In this document: positions 36,107 through 46,857 of the stretch, piece after piece
Layout: each line of letters begins with the position of its first letter
How positions within the stretch are numbered: position 1 is the stretch's first letter
Notes under the pieces: model-generated
The model's database searches: none
Seen by the model: the letters and a program-made list of their open reading frames with translations, nothing else
What the model was told of the DNA's origin: nothing
Position numbers and translations under genes: made by a program
Origin: Magnolia sinica
Taxonomy: Eukaryota > Streptophyta > Magnoliopsida > Magnoliales > Magnoliaceae
Assembly: GCF_029962835.1 (NCBI RefSeq)
Contig: NC_080583.1
Coordinates: 2,170,001 to 2,234,000, forward strand
Length of the DNA: 64,000 nt
Reading direction: 5' to 3'

Positions 36107-39100
36107 TATAGGACTTTAACTATCGCAATAGACCACGTGCTGCTCCTGCTTTAGGCTAAGTTCCTATAAGAACCTCTTCATCCAAAGCACCTCTTTACAT
36201 GCCTCTGTGACTGCAATGTACTCGGCCTCTATCGTCGATAATGCTACGACCTTCTATAGCTTGCTCTGCCAAAAAACCGCTCCCCTTGCAAACGTGAACA
36301 TGAACCCCGATGTAGACTTCCTGGAGTCTATGTCGCCTGCCATATCTGCATCTGTGTAGCCCTCTAACACAGGTTTTTTGTCACCATAGCATAGGCTCAA
36401 CTTGGATGAACCTTTTAGAAATTGCAGTCTTCATTTCACCGCTGCTCAATGCTCTTTGCTAGGATTGACAAGATACCGGCTGACAACACCAACCGCATAT
36501 GCTATTTCTGGGTGTGTACAGACCATAGCATATATCAAACTTCCTACAGCTAACGCGTAGAGTATCTTCTACTTCTCTTCCACCTCTGCTTTCGTCTTGG
36601 GACACTTCCTGTCGCTCAATCTAAAGTGACCATTCAGTGGAGTACTGACCGGCTTCGCTGCATTCATATTAAACCGCTCTAGGACTTTCTCAATATACCG
36701 CTCTTGTGACAACCAAAGTCTCCTGCTACTTCTGTCACGGGTTATCTCCATTCCTATGATCTGTTTAACCGAACCCAAGTCTTTCATCATAAACGACTTG
36801 CCCAAATCCTGTTTCAGCCTGTCGATCTTCTTGATGTCTTTTCCCATGATGAGCATGTCATTAACATATAACAGCAGAACTAAGAAATCACCATTTGAGA
36901 ACTTACACGTGAATACACAGTGGTCTGACTCCGTTCTGTCATACCAATACTTCAACATAAACGAGTCAAAATTCTTGTACCATTGTCGTGGAGCTTCACC
37001 ATATGCTCTTTGCCTTTGACTTTGAACCCCTTTGGTTGGTGCATGTAGATTTCTTCTTCCAGGTCACTATGGAGGAAGACAGTTTTAACATCTAACTCTT
37101 CTATCTCTAAATCCATGCTAGCCGCCAACCCAATCAACACCCGTATGGATGTCATCTGCACCACTGGTGAGAATATCTTCTCGAAGTCTATGCCTTTCCT
37201 CTGACTAAACCCTTTCACCACAAGTCTGGCCTTGAACCTCGTCTGTGAATTCTTCTGCTCAACCTTCTTTTTGAACACTCACTTGTTGCTCAAAGCTTTT
37301 TTGCTCTTAGGCAATTTCACCATATCATAGGTGTAGTTCTTATACAAGGATTTCATCTCCTCTTGCATAACTTTAAATCACTCTCCCTTATGCTCGTCGG
37401 CTAGGGCCTCAGAATAATCTTCTGGCTCTCTCCCTTCAGTCAGCATAATATACTCGTGTTGCGAGTACCTCTTGGAGGACTATTTATCCCTATATGACCT
37501 TCTCACCTGTAGCTCAACAGGTGGATCAAGTGAGGGCTACTCCCCCGGTCTATCTTCTGAAGGAACTCTCTCGTCTTTTGCACCTTTCTGTACTCCCCCG
37601 TCATCAAGCACCACGGGAGGAATAATCGGATTCATGTCCTCTAGCTCACTTGAACTAGGCTGGTTCTTCTCTGGCTTACCAATGTCTTCTATACACTGAC
37701 CTTCAAAGAAAACCACATGTCTGCTCCTGACGAGCTTCTTCTCGGTTGGATCCCACAATCTGTAACCAAACTTTTTATCACCGTACCCCAAGAACACACA
37801 CTGCCTGATCTTCATATCGAGCTTGGACCTCTCGTCCTTTAGTACGTGAACGGATGCCATGTATCCAAACACCTTGAGATGACTGTACGATGGATCCTGT
37901 TCAGTCCACACCTTCTCAGGCACTTCTCCATTCAACGGGGCTGATGGATACTTGTTTATCAGATACACTGCTATGTGCATTACTTCTCCCCAGAACGTCT
38001 TGGGCAATTTCGCATGGGATAACATGCATCTGATTCTCTCTATAATGGTGCAATTCATTCGCTCAGCCACACCATTATGTTGGGGGGGTCTTGGGAACTG
38101 TCTATTCACGCCGTATACCCAGGGACTTACAGTACTCATGAAAGTCGTCAATGTATTCACCACCATTGTCAATGCGAATGTACTTCAATGATCTACCTGT
38201 CTCTCTCTCTCAACCATAGCATGAAACAATTTAAACACACCAAAGACCTCGTCCTTAAATTTCAAAGCATAAACCCAGACCCTCCTAGATGCATCATCTA
38301 TAAAAGTGATAAAATACAATTCCTCACCCAAGGTTTTTGTCCTCATAGGACCACATACATCAGAATAAACCAAATCTAATGCATGCACTTTATTAACATG
38401 AGAAGCAGATTTAATAAATGAAAGCCTATGTTATTTTCCTGATAAATAATCAATACAGGTTTTAAGAGGTATACCTGTCACGTCTGGAAGGAGCCGCTTC
38501 CTCACTAGTACCTGAAGCCCCTTTTCACTCATGTGGCCTAGACGCCTAGACGCCTGTGCCACATATCAATAGTTAAATCTTCCGCTGCGTTTAACCCACC
38601 CTTGCACACACTGACACTTACCTTGTAAAGGGTGCAACACTTCTTTCCTCTGGCTGCGATCAACGAACCCTTGATGAGCTTCCAGTGCCCACTAGTAAAC
38701 CGGCTTTCATAGTCATCATCATCCAACTTTTCCGTCGACATCAAGTTGAGGTGAAGGTCTGGGATATGCCTCACATCCCTGAGAACCAATGTGCAACCCA
38801 CATCGGTCTTCACTCAAATATTATCGACCCCTATGATCTTCGATATGCTAGAATTTTTTATCTTCATGGTCCTATAGTCATTTGACTTATAGCTTGTGAA
38901 GAAGTTCCTGCGTGGATCGCATGAAAAGAAACTCCCGAGTCAATCACCCAGTCGGTGTCCTGACTCGTAGCTGTGAGACAAACATCATAATTTGCTGAAA
39001 GAATAACTACAACGTCGCCATCTGAAGCAACCACAGTGGAATCTGATTCATCTTCCTTCTCCTTTCATTTTCCTTTCTTATCATTCTTATTCTTACGACA

Positions 39101-39876
39101 TTCATGCATATAGTAGCCTTTCTTGCCACAATTCCAGCATTCAACGAAACATTCCTGGTAATCAACTTACCTCTTGATTTATCTCGGGCCTTCCCACCTT
39201 TCCTGTTCTTTCCTCTTCCCCGTTCCTATGTCATAAGGGCCTCTTGCTGAGTAGACCTCTGAGACTTCCTCCTTGTCTCCACATTAAAGAGATAGCTAGT
39301 TACCCATTCCATGGATACCTTTCCGTCTAGCGCAGAGTTACTTAGAGACACCACCAATGTCTCCCAACTATCAGGCAATGAGCTAAGCAATAGCAAAGCC
39401 TGTAATTCATCATCTAGGACCATCTTCATAGCAGAGAGTTTATTCACTATATTGCGGACCTCATTCATGTGCTCAGCCACAGAACCATCTTTGAACTTGA
39501 GATTCACAAGTCGTCTTATCAGGAAGATTTTATTACCAACTGTCTTCCTCTCATACAATCCTTCCAATTTCAGTCATAAGCTAACGGCTGAGGTCTCCGT
39601 AAACACATGGTGGAACACAGAATCATCCAGGCATTGTCTAATAAACCCCACCGCCTTCCGGTCCAACTTCTTCCAATCATCATTAGACATATCCTTAGAT
39701 TTTGCTGATATGCCTAAAATTGAATAATATAAGTCATTGCAATAAAGCAAGTCCTCCATCTTAGCCTTCCATATAGTCCAGTTAGAACCCTTGAGGCTGA
39801 TCATCCTTGATGAGCCACTTTGCATAATTCAAAACCGATCTCACTCCGTTCAATGAACTTAACTCTGATACCACTT

Positions 39877-40643
39877 TGTTGGGGGCCTTGCACAAAACCT
39901 TAGGATCTAGCCTCCCAAATCAAACCAGAATTATGGGATAATAAAGCAATAAAATAAATCAAAGCATAAACCACACGACACGAGATTTTTATATGGAAAA
40001 CCCTCAAAGAGGTAAAAACCACGGGACCTCGTCCAGATCAACAATCCACTATCAAGTATAGAATGTTACAACCGATCACAAACACACGCCGCTTAGATCA
40101 AACCTTCTTCACTCATGTAGGAGTAGATAAACAATAAGAAAATAAAAAGAAAACGGAGAGATCTCACCCATCACGAGGACGTAGAAGCGTTGAGACATCA
40201 ACTCCCTTCCACAAACTTCCTCTCTCTCTTTTCTCCCACTCTCTCACCTTTGATAGCCCTAAACACTTTGATAAACCCTTGCGAAGCTTTATGAAATCCT
40301 CTTGCATTACCTAGAAAGGCCCTAGGTACTCATATTTATAGTTTAGGAAACTCCCTTTCGCAGCCATTGTAAAAGGGCCTCAGATTTCTACAATCTATAC
40401 AAAATCGCGAAACGAATCTGCGTAACCTTGACGGGTCGAGCTGAATCCTTGACCGGTCGAGCGACCCACTCGACCGGTAGAGCACCTCCCTCGACTGATC
40501 GAGCACCTCGGAGAAAATACATCAGATGATCGTTGGACTTTGAGTCGAGCCCCACTCGACCGGTCGAGTAGCGCAGTAAACTACTCCGATTTTTCAACCG
40601 GCTGCCCCATATCTCCTCTGAACTGAGGAGGAAAACCCCATCA
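39877..40643 (-). repeat. Copia 5' LTR (right)
   Basis: 767 bases, matching 18779-19364 plus 25440-25602. It runs TG...CA on the element strand. An array of short palindromes built on CTCGACCGGTCGAG occupies about 40429-40568. Confidence 0.9.
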
Positions 40644-40912
40644 GAAAGCACATAAGATTTTCGTGTCATCCGAAAGATCAACAACGTAAGCTTTATCATT
40701 GATCTTTCGAATGATCAGTACCGGTCCAATGTTGTTATTCTTCAACTTGTTGTAGGTCCTGGTCGGAAATCTCTCATTGTGTAGATGGATCATGACATGG
40801 TCGCCCACCTCAAACACCCTTTGTTGTCAATGTTGTCGGCTTGCTCCTTGTACTTGTCGTTTGAGGCATGTAACTTAGCTTGCAAATCAGCATAAATGCC
40901 CATGATGAGAGT
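40644..40912 (-). mobile_element. Old Gypsy relic, right part
   Basis: Starts with the GAAAG copy at the Copia border and matches 50605-50860 of the Gypsy element (GAAAGATCAACAACGTAAGC, TTCTTCAACTTGTTGTAGGT, TAGATGGATCATGACATGGT). This is the C-terminal integrase region. The similarity stops near 40912, so only a few hundred bases of the old element survive here. A fossil. Confidence 0.75.
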
Positions 40913-41797
40913 CAGAACCATCTACTAGAGAAAAGTGCCTTTGACGACATTGAGGAGTTCGTGCTCGAGGTGGTGGCCCTTGATCACAAATAGGTACCGT
41001 GAAAATCCCAATATAGGGTTTGGAAGAAGGAAAAAATGGATTTAAAACCTTTGTCTCCGTGTTGGAAAATCGCAGAAGAGCTTTTAGAAATGAAATTGGC
41101 ATTTTTTTAGTACTTCTTTAAATCTTTGTTATTTAGGAATGGTTTAAAACCATACTCATCAGGATCCGCTAGACTCATTCCTAAACCAAAGACCTGCCTG
41201 TTCCTAATCAACAAATTTGGTATAGTGGGTTGTTAGATAACGGATCGTTTACTCTTGCTCGGGTGGTAGACTCTCGGGAGTTTCAACACCCGGTCAAGGG
41301 TTTGAGTATCCATAGGCCGTGAAATTCCACTAGCGTGAGTGTGTGGGCTGTGTGTACATGTAAAAAAAAAAAAAAGAGTTGTTAGATCTGACACAATAGA
41401 ACAATCTTAAATAGGGATAGATGACATTGGACAATTGCCACTATTATGATGCAAATTATAAGAATGGCCGAAGTGATGAGTGGATGTCATGCATCTATGA
41501 CTTGGACAATTATGCATTCGTTGGGGACTCTAGACAAATTGCATATGAGACCTGTGTATCTATACTATCCTAATAGAGCCATAGAAAATCTATCATGGAA
41601 TAAAGCAGTTTTCGATTGTGAAAGAGGTGATAAATAGGCTCTGTTTCAACCGTGAGAACAGTGAGAGATCTCCCCGTTCAAAACCCCTCCTTTCTACTTT
41701 ACATGCTCCCCCGTTTCGTGGTAAGCTCGTTTCGTGACATAACTCATTTCGTGCCATCTGTCGTTAGAGAACACCAGTCGCGGAATCTTCACGGAGG
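40913..41797. other. Intergenic, with one SINE
   Basis: Apart from the SINE at 41239-41376, no gene or repeat family is recognised. The longest frame (41652-42086) runs into a palindromic MITE and is not credible as a gene. Confidence 0.4.
41239..41376 (+). mobile_element. tRNA-derived SINE (Au-SINE-like)
   Basis: Box A-like TGCTCGGGTGGT and box B-like GGTTTGAGTATCC, then GTGAAATTCCACTAGCGTGA as in plant Au SINEs, and an A tail of about 13. Direct repeats GTTGTTAGAT flank it at 41229-41238 and 41378-41387. Confidence 0.85.
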
Positions 41798-42240
41798 TGG
41801 GTGGATCCCTGACTGTGGGCACATAATGATATATGTGCCTTACATCCACGCTGCCCATTCGTTTTTGATAGGGTCTGATGTTAAAAATGAATCAAATAAA
41901 AATCTCATGGGGACTACACCACAGGAAACGGTGGTGATTGAATACCCACAATTGAAAACTTCTTGGGGACCACCGGAATGTTCATTTGCCATCCAACATT
42001 TTAATAAACTCAGAAAGAGCAGGTTGATTGGACCACACAAATATCAACTTGATTTAAAACTTTTGTGGCCCACCACAAGTTTTTAATTGTCAATCACCAC
42101 TATTTCATGTGGTGTGATCTAACTGAAGTTTGGATCTGCTTCATTTTTTTTTAATACTATAAAATAATCTATCAAAACGTATGCACGGTGTGGATGTAAG
42201 TAATATATATCACGGTAGGCCCCACCATCAGGGATTCAAT
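41798..42240. mobile_element. Palindromic MITE
   Basis: The left arm (GGATCCCTGACTGTGGGCAC, then CCTTACATCCACGCTGCCC) pairs with the right arm (GCACGGTGTGGATGTAAGTA, GGCCCCACCATCAGGGATTC). The middle has AATATCAACTTGATTTAAAA. Same family as 47580-47935. No protein. Confidence 0.75.
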
Positions 42241-42267
42241 CCATTCACAGCGGCGCGATTCTCATGC

Positions 42268-42632
42268 AACATTTCGGAATCCAATTGATTTTTAAAGCAT
42301 CTATCCACCTTTAATATGTAACATTTCGAAGAATCCTATTGATTTTTAAAGCATCCATCCGCCTTTGATTGTAACATTTCGAAGAATCCTACTGATTTTG
42401 AAAGCATCTATCCGCCTTTCATACGTAACATTTTGAAGAATCCTATTGATTTTGAAAGCATCTATCCGCATGTAACATTTTGAAGAATTCTATTGATTTT
42501 GAAAGCATCTATCCCCGCCTTTGATATGTAACATTTCGGAAGAATCCTATTGATATTGAAAGCTTCTATCCGCCTTTGATATGTAACATTTCGGAATGCT
42601 AATCCTAATGATTTTACAAAGGATCTGTACCC
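42268..42632 (+). repeat. Minisatellite array 1 upstream of gene B (about 55-bp unit)
   Basis: Six to seven units built on GTAACATTTCGAAGAATCCT then ATTGATTTTGAAAGCATCTA then TCCGCCTTTGATAT. Units vary in length from about 47 to 58 bases. The array breaks off in a MITE fragment and resumes in shortened form at 42972. Confidence 0.9.
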
Positions 42633-42915
42633 TTGAAACCTTGCTAGACACCACAGTGATGTTTATTTGTCATCCAAACTGTTGATAAGATCATAGAGAC
42701 ATGGATGAAGGGAAAACACAAATATAAGCTTGATCCAAAACTTCTGTGGCTCCCAAGAATCTTTCAACGGTAGATGTTGAATTCAACTATTTCATGTGGT
42801 GTGGTCGATTTTAATATTGTACATGCTTCATTTTTACGCACAAGCCCTCAAATTATATGGTAAAATGGATGGACGGAGCGGATAAAATACATTAATCATG
42901 GTGGACATAAAAAGG
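42633..42915. mobile_element. Partial palindromic MITE between the two arrays
   Basis: Has the family's inner phrases (ATTTGTCATCCAAACTGTTG, AAGCTTGATCCAAAACTTCT, ATTTCATGTGGTGTGGTCGA, GGATAAAATACATTAATCAT) but lacks the complete left terminal arm. Confidence 0.6.
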
Positions 42916-42971
42916 TTATGCAGCACGCTAAGCTTAGTGAGTTACTCACTACGCAATCCGCCCCACGGTCA

Positions 42972-43105
42972 GAAAAGCATCTGTCTGCCCTTGATATGTA
43001 ACATTTCGGAGAAAAGCATCTGTCTGCCCTTGATATATGTAACATTTCGGAGAAAAGCATGTGTCTGCCCTTGATATGTAACATTTCGGAATGCTAATCC
43101 TATTG
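42972..43105 (+). repeat. Minisatellite array 2 (about 40-bp unit)
   Basis: Three units of GAGAAAAGCATCTGTCTGCC then CTTGATATGTAACATTTCG, clearly a shortened form of array 1. It ends about 115 bases before the start codon of gene B. Confidence 0.9.
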
Positions 43106-43219
43106 ATTTTGCGAAGCAAATGTTATATGGTTATATAGACGGGACCCTTAGCCGCTGGTTATATTGATCGGATTCCAAGATCATTTCCCATTTCTCATTT
43201 GAGTGATAAATTAGAGCAA
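43106..43219 (+). promoter_or_regulatory. Short upstream region of gene B with a TATA-like box
   Basis: Only the last 45 bases (CCATTTCTCATTTGAGTGAT before the start) match the leaders of A and C. Upstream of that the sequence switches to minisatellite. TTATATAG at 43131-43138 could act as a TATA box 80-90 bases before the start. Inference only. Confidence 0.3.
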
Positions 43220-44203
43220 ATGGGGGGAGAATTCAGCAAGAAGACAGGCGAATCCCCGCTTCCCATCCAAACCCCTGGCAATTTGCCATACCCCGCTAAA
43301 GAGCTCCGGTCCCTCTCATTCGATTCCTTCCGTCGAGTCAGTAGCTCCCTTCTCAAGATGAGTCATCAAGAAGACCCGACGATGATCCTAGAGCGCATGA
43401 AAGACGTATGGAAAAACCCACAACTAATCAACCTCGTCAAAGACTACATCGACAAGGGCTTACACAAGTCCGATTTCTACATGACATTAGACAAATGCCT
43501 TAAGTGGACCCACGACAGCCAGCTGATCATACAGTCCACGCCCCAACATTTTGAAGCGGAGGAGAGTGGAAGCACCAGCAACAGGGAGAAATATTTGAGC
43601 ATGTTGGATGAATTAAAGAATTTCAAGGCTGCTCGGGACCCATTTACGGAAGATTTCTTTCAGAAATTGCAACTCTGCAAGACCAATATCAATAAACGGC
43701 TGGAATCCTCAAAGAGGTGGCGCAATGTCTCGTGCATTATCTTTGCATCAGTGTTCCTCGCAGTTGTGATTTGTGCAGTCGTGACGTCTGCTGTGGCAGT
43801 CCCTCCCGCTGGGGCCGCACTGGCAGCTGCCACAGCTTTGCCTTTGGTAACAATGATTCAATGGTTACATTCACGCTGGAAGGATTCTGATGTTGCTCTG
43901 GAAGAGCAGAAGGAGATGATTAGTTCAATGTGGGCAGGCACTTTTGTAGCAATTGAGCACATGAACAGCATTCAGCCACTGGTGGACAAGTTGAAGATTG
44001 AGATTGAGCAGTTGCTACAGTTTGCTGACGATTCCCCAATAGATAAGAAGGCGGCCAGGTTTGAAACAGAGGAAATTAAGAAGAAGCTGGGAGTGTTTAC
44101 GAAGAGTCTCGAAGATTTTGGCAACCACATCAACTGCTGCATCCAAAATATAGGGATAAGGAGCAAGGAGATCGTGCAGAAGATGATCAAAGATCCAAGA
44201 TGA
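43220..44203 (+). CDS. UPF0496 (DUF677) family protein, gene B, internally shortened
   Basis: Open frame of 327 residues starting MGGEFSKKTG; the in-frame TTG upstream is ignored because the MGG start is conserved. It matches A and C along most of its length ([64 protein letters not shown]). It lacks about 39 residues present in A and C around positions 27-65, the most conserved family segment ([17 protein letters not shown]... LAVGV). It also lacks about 14 residues before KLQLCKTN. The hydrophobic segment is kept at about residues 170-210. Both losses keep the frame. Amino-acid changes are far more numerous than between A and C. With its leader and upstream block gone as well, it is either a decaying duplicate or a changed one; I lean to decaying. 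Confidence 0.7.
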   Translation: MGGEFSKKTGESPLPIQTPGNLPYPAKELRSLSFDSFRRVSSSLLKMSHQEDPTMILERMKDVWKNPQLINLVKDYIDKGLHKSDFYMTLDKCLKWTHDSQLIIQSTPQHFEAEESGSTSNREKYLSMLDELKNFKAARDPFTEDFFQKLQLCKTNINKRLESSKRWRNVSCIIFASVFLAVVICAVVTSAVAVPPAGAALAAATALPLVTMIQWLHSRWKDSDVALEEQKEMISSMWAGTFVAIEHMNSIQPLVDKLKIEIEQLLQFADDSPIDKKAARFETEEIKKKLGVFTKSLEDFGNHINCCIQNIGIRSKEIVQKMIKDPR

Positions 44204-44235
44204 GTGAAGAGGAGTGATAGCTGTCATTAGCTTTC

Positions 44236-45110
44236 TTGTGTATTTTTGTGCCATGTAATATTCATACTAGGGCCCACCGTTTTAATGGTGAAGATGTCCT
44301 GCATAAGTTGCATTTTGAGGAAAAGACTGCAAAATGCTATTGTTTTGGGTTTGTTTACGGTGGATTTTGTCAGAGTGCCTTTAATCCGTGCGGAGAAGGA
44401 ATTTTCGGTCACACGAAGGCTATGTCAGTTACATTCAGTCCAACCAAAGGTCCATTCAGTTCAACCGGACCTAATATGAAAGTGCGAGTTTTGTTTCTAG
44501 ATATGAAATTACATTAATTAGAAAACATAGTTTAAGAGTTTTGAAGGAAGCTAGGGTTCTCAACTCTAAAGTTTTAATTTATAAGTATGAATTTGTTGTT
44601 GCTTGGTGCCGTTTTTTCTCATAAGAGATTTTCACATAAAGTTTATATATTCTCAATGTTGTTTGGATTTTTTTTCTTTTTCTTTAGTGTGTTGAATTCA
44701 TATCTAAGGTTGGTTCACACCTTATGTGTGGCGGATCCATACACCTGGGTACTCTATATTTCACTAGCCAAAACCATTAATCTAACAACCCAGGCATCCA
44801 TGGACCATGCTAAAAATAAAAAATAAATAAATAAAAACACTCGGAGTGAAAAATCCTAACCGTCTACATGAAGGCCATGGGTTGAAAGTTTAGTATTATC
44901 ATATCGGGAAGACTGCCGGAGAATGGCCCTTCAACGGTTGGGCCGAACATGCCATTAGAGTGGATTACCGAAATCCACGCTCATATGTCCTGCGAAAAGC
45001 ACATGGCAGGGGTAATGTAGCAATTTTATTCAATTATTTCTTCGTCTCTCCGTCTCCTTCACAATGCTTATTGCCTAGAAAGGGGGAGACCTCTCTCTCT
45101 CTCTCTGGCA
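44236..45110 (+). repeat. Orphan copy of upstream block P, downstream of gene B
   Basis: 44246-44373 and 44745-45110 match the region upstream of genes A (11735) and C (59540): TTTTTGTGCCATGTAATATT, CCGTTTTAATGGTGAAGATG, CATAAGTTGCATTTTGAGG, CCATGGACCATGCTA, CCGTCTACATGAAGGCCATG, ATTGCCTAGAAAGGGGGAGA. Between them, 44374-44744 is foreign sequence with a TTTTTTCTCATAAGAGATTT TCACATAAA phrase that looks like a Copia LTR remnant. No UPF0496 gene follows. The block runs into block X at a CT-repeat / GGCAG junction near 45106. Confidence 0.7.
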
Positions 45111-45499
45111 GAGTATGATGCTTACGCTCGCACCCAAAGATTGTACACGTGGTAACGTAAATAACAAAAATTCAGCTATCTTTTAGAAAAAATAACAAAA
45201 ATTCAAAAGTGGGCCCCATTCATATGTATAATTTGGCATAAATAACTCTTAGTAATGTTCTAGATGTCCAATAGATTTTGTTTATGGATGGTTGAAATTG
45301 AAACTGTTGATGGTCCATGTTCAACATGCAGATGTCCCACTGATCATATTGTTCAACCATATTTTTTTACATACAAAACGGTGTGTATGAACATTATACT
45401 CTGTCGTCAGGGTATAAAAAGCTGCCCTTTGGACACAAACATGTCCTCTCCACAACAGGCAAGTGGGGGTAACATGCACGAGTAGAGGACCTCGCTAAG
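45110..45499 (+). repeat. Block X, copy 3, first part
   Basis: Matches 8664-9075: ACGCTCGCACCCAAAGATTG, GTAACGTAAATAACAAAAAT, GGTCCATGTTCAACATGCAG, TATAAAAAG at 45413-45421, CATGTCCTCTCC. It continues after a 1.8-kb insertion at 47323-47570 (AAAACTTTGATACTTTGGTA, TTCAACAAACATGTGTCC) and in traces at 47936-47995. Confidence 0.65.
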
Positions 45500-45704
45500 G
45501 GCGTGGATTGGGTACTTCCCGCCCGTCCCAAGCTTAGGCACAAGAAAGGGCTTTTAGGGCAACTATTGTTGGTGGTCAGTGTTTTGTTGTATGTGTGCGG
45601 GCGTGTCAGAACTGAAATTATGACTCAATTGAAACCGAACAACTATGATCCAACCATCAAAATAGGCGAATACGCAATATGTAATCGAGATCTGATGAGA
45701 TAAG

Positions 45705-46855
45705 TTGTCTATTTAGCCACTTTCTCAATGTGTAAACAGGACCAGGCGATATTCAGAGAGTAGGATTAGTCCTTTGATGATGGGTTCTACCTTTGCCTTC
45801 CATACGAAAAGAATTTTCAATGCAGATAAAGTAAAATAAGAATGAGATTCTTACAGTTGGTCGTTAAGAACAGTTGCAAAACATCTTTTCGAGTGAGAAC
45901 TGAATCCAGTGCATGAGTATAGACTCGAATTACAAATGAAATTACTGGTTACTTGATTAACACTACGGATTACACTACGGAATGTAAACAGCAAGTAAAA
46001 AGTAAAATATTACACTAAGAAATATAATTTGCTTGAAATGGAAAGTAAATTATTACACTTTGGAATGTAATTTGCTTGAAAAGAAAAGTAAAAATTACAA
46101 TATGGAATGTAAATCGACTGGTAATTGAAAGGATAATTAAAATAATAATATTGGGCTTGATTTCATTGGTATGCGATGAAATCTTCCTCTTGCATTCCTC
46201 TTCTATTTATAGGTTTAATTTGATCGTCTTGATCTTTTTCACGTTCTGAATGTTACTATAACCGCTCAACACTATTTGGCTTTCTGAATGTTTCTCATGT
46301 TTTAACAGTTGTTGTAACCGTTCAGCACTGCACAACCTTTTGGAGACTTCCTTGCCACGTACCTGTCTTGGTAACCACTCCAGGCCTCCTTACTGACTCG
46401 ACTTCATTCCGCTTGACTGCTTGATTTAGATCTTAAATGATCATCTGTCGCTTGATTGAGTTCCTGGATGACCATTGACCTCTCGGTTTGCCTCCTGGGT
46501 GACTATTGACCGCTTAATCGACCTCGTAGATGGATATTGACCGCTTGATTGACCTCCTGGATGATAATCAACCGCTTATTCGAGCTCATAGATGACCATC
46601 TAATGAACATCCTGAATGTATATCAATCACTTTCTTGACCTCTTAGATGGCTATTGGCCGCTTGGTCAACTGCTTTGTTTGCTTTTGAATTCTTCCCCAC
46701 TGTTTATTGTCTTGTTATCCTATCAGCTATGATTCCATGAAAAACACTCTAAGCATCATTAAAAATCTTTAGCTTAAAATATCTTTCTATTGCTATAACA
46801 TGTGTCTATTCCAATTGGATTTCTCAATAACAATAAAAAATATGTTACGACAATT
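45705..46855 (-). mobile_element. Possible solo LTR inside the TIR element
   Basis: Begins TGTCTATTTAGCC and ends TTACGACA on the plus strand. A TATA-like CTATAAATAG lies on the minus strand near 46203-46212. TTACACTTTGGAATGTAATT-type short repeats occur at 45970-46110. No matching target duplication or second copy was found, so this is tentative. Confidence 0.3.
46436..46680 (+). repeat. Degenerate tandem array (unit about 42-46 bp)
   Basis: Six diverged units on the pattern CTCCTGGATGACTATTGACC GCTTGATTGAC. No open frame is kept across the array. Confidence 0.7.
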
Positions 46856-46857
46856 GT

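Larger units (their letters stand above)
18779..40643 (-). mobile_element. Ty1/Copia LTR retrotransposon, interrupted by nested elements
   Basis: Target duplication GAAAG at 18774-18778 and 40644-40648. The 5' LTR is on the right (39877-40643). The 3' LTR is on the left, in two pieces (18779-19364 and 25440-25602). The primer site complementary to initiator tRNA-Met lies at 39863-39873 and a polypurine tract at 25603-25617. Parts in order on the minus strand: gag about 39226-39825, zinc knuckle near 39110-39160, protease DSG near 38930, pre-integrase and integrase 37537-38813, reverse transcriptase about 36569-37470, RNase H 36112-36560 continuing at 25618-25830. The integrase reads like the Tork/Tnt1-type clade, which is inference. 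It is broken, by large insertions and several small lesions. The LTRs differ by roughly 7-8% by eye, so it is some millions of years old. Confidence 0.9.

Noticed and set aside
36569-38172. Host genes for reverse-transcriptase-like or integrase-like proteins
   Set aside because: They are parts of the broken Copia element, in its expected order and strand.
41652-42086. 144-residue frame as a gene
   Set aside because: Runs through a palindromic MITE arm. No homology recognised and the composition is repeat-like.
42268-43105. CRISPR-like repeat and spacer pattern
   Set aside because: Units are directly abutting and diverge as whole units, with no unique spacers, in a plant genome. It is a minisatellite.
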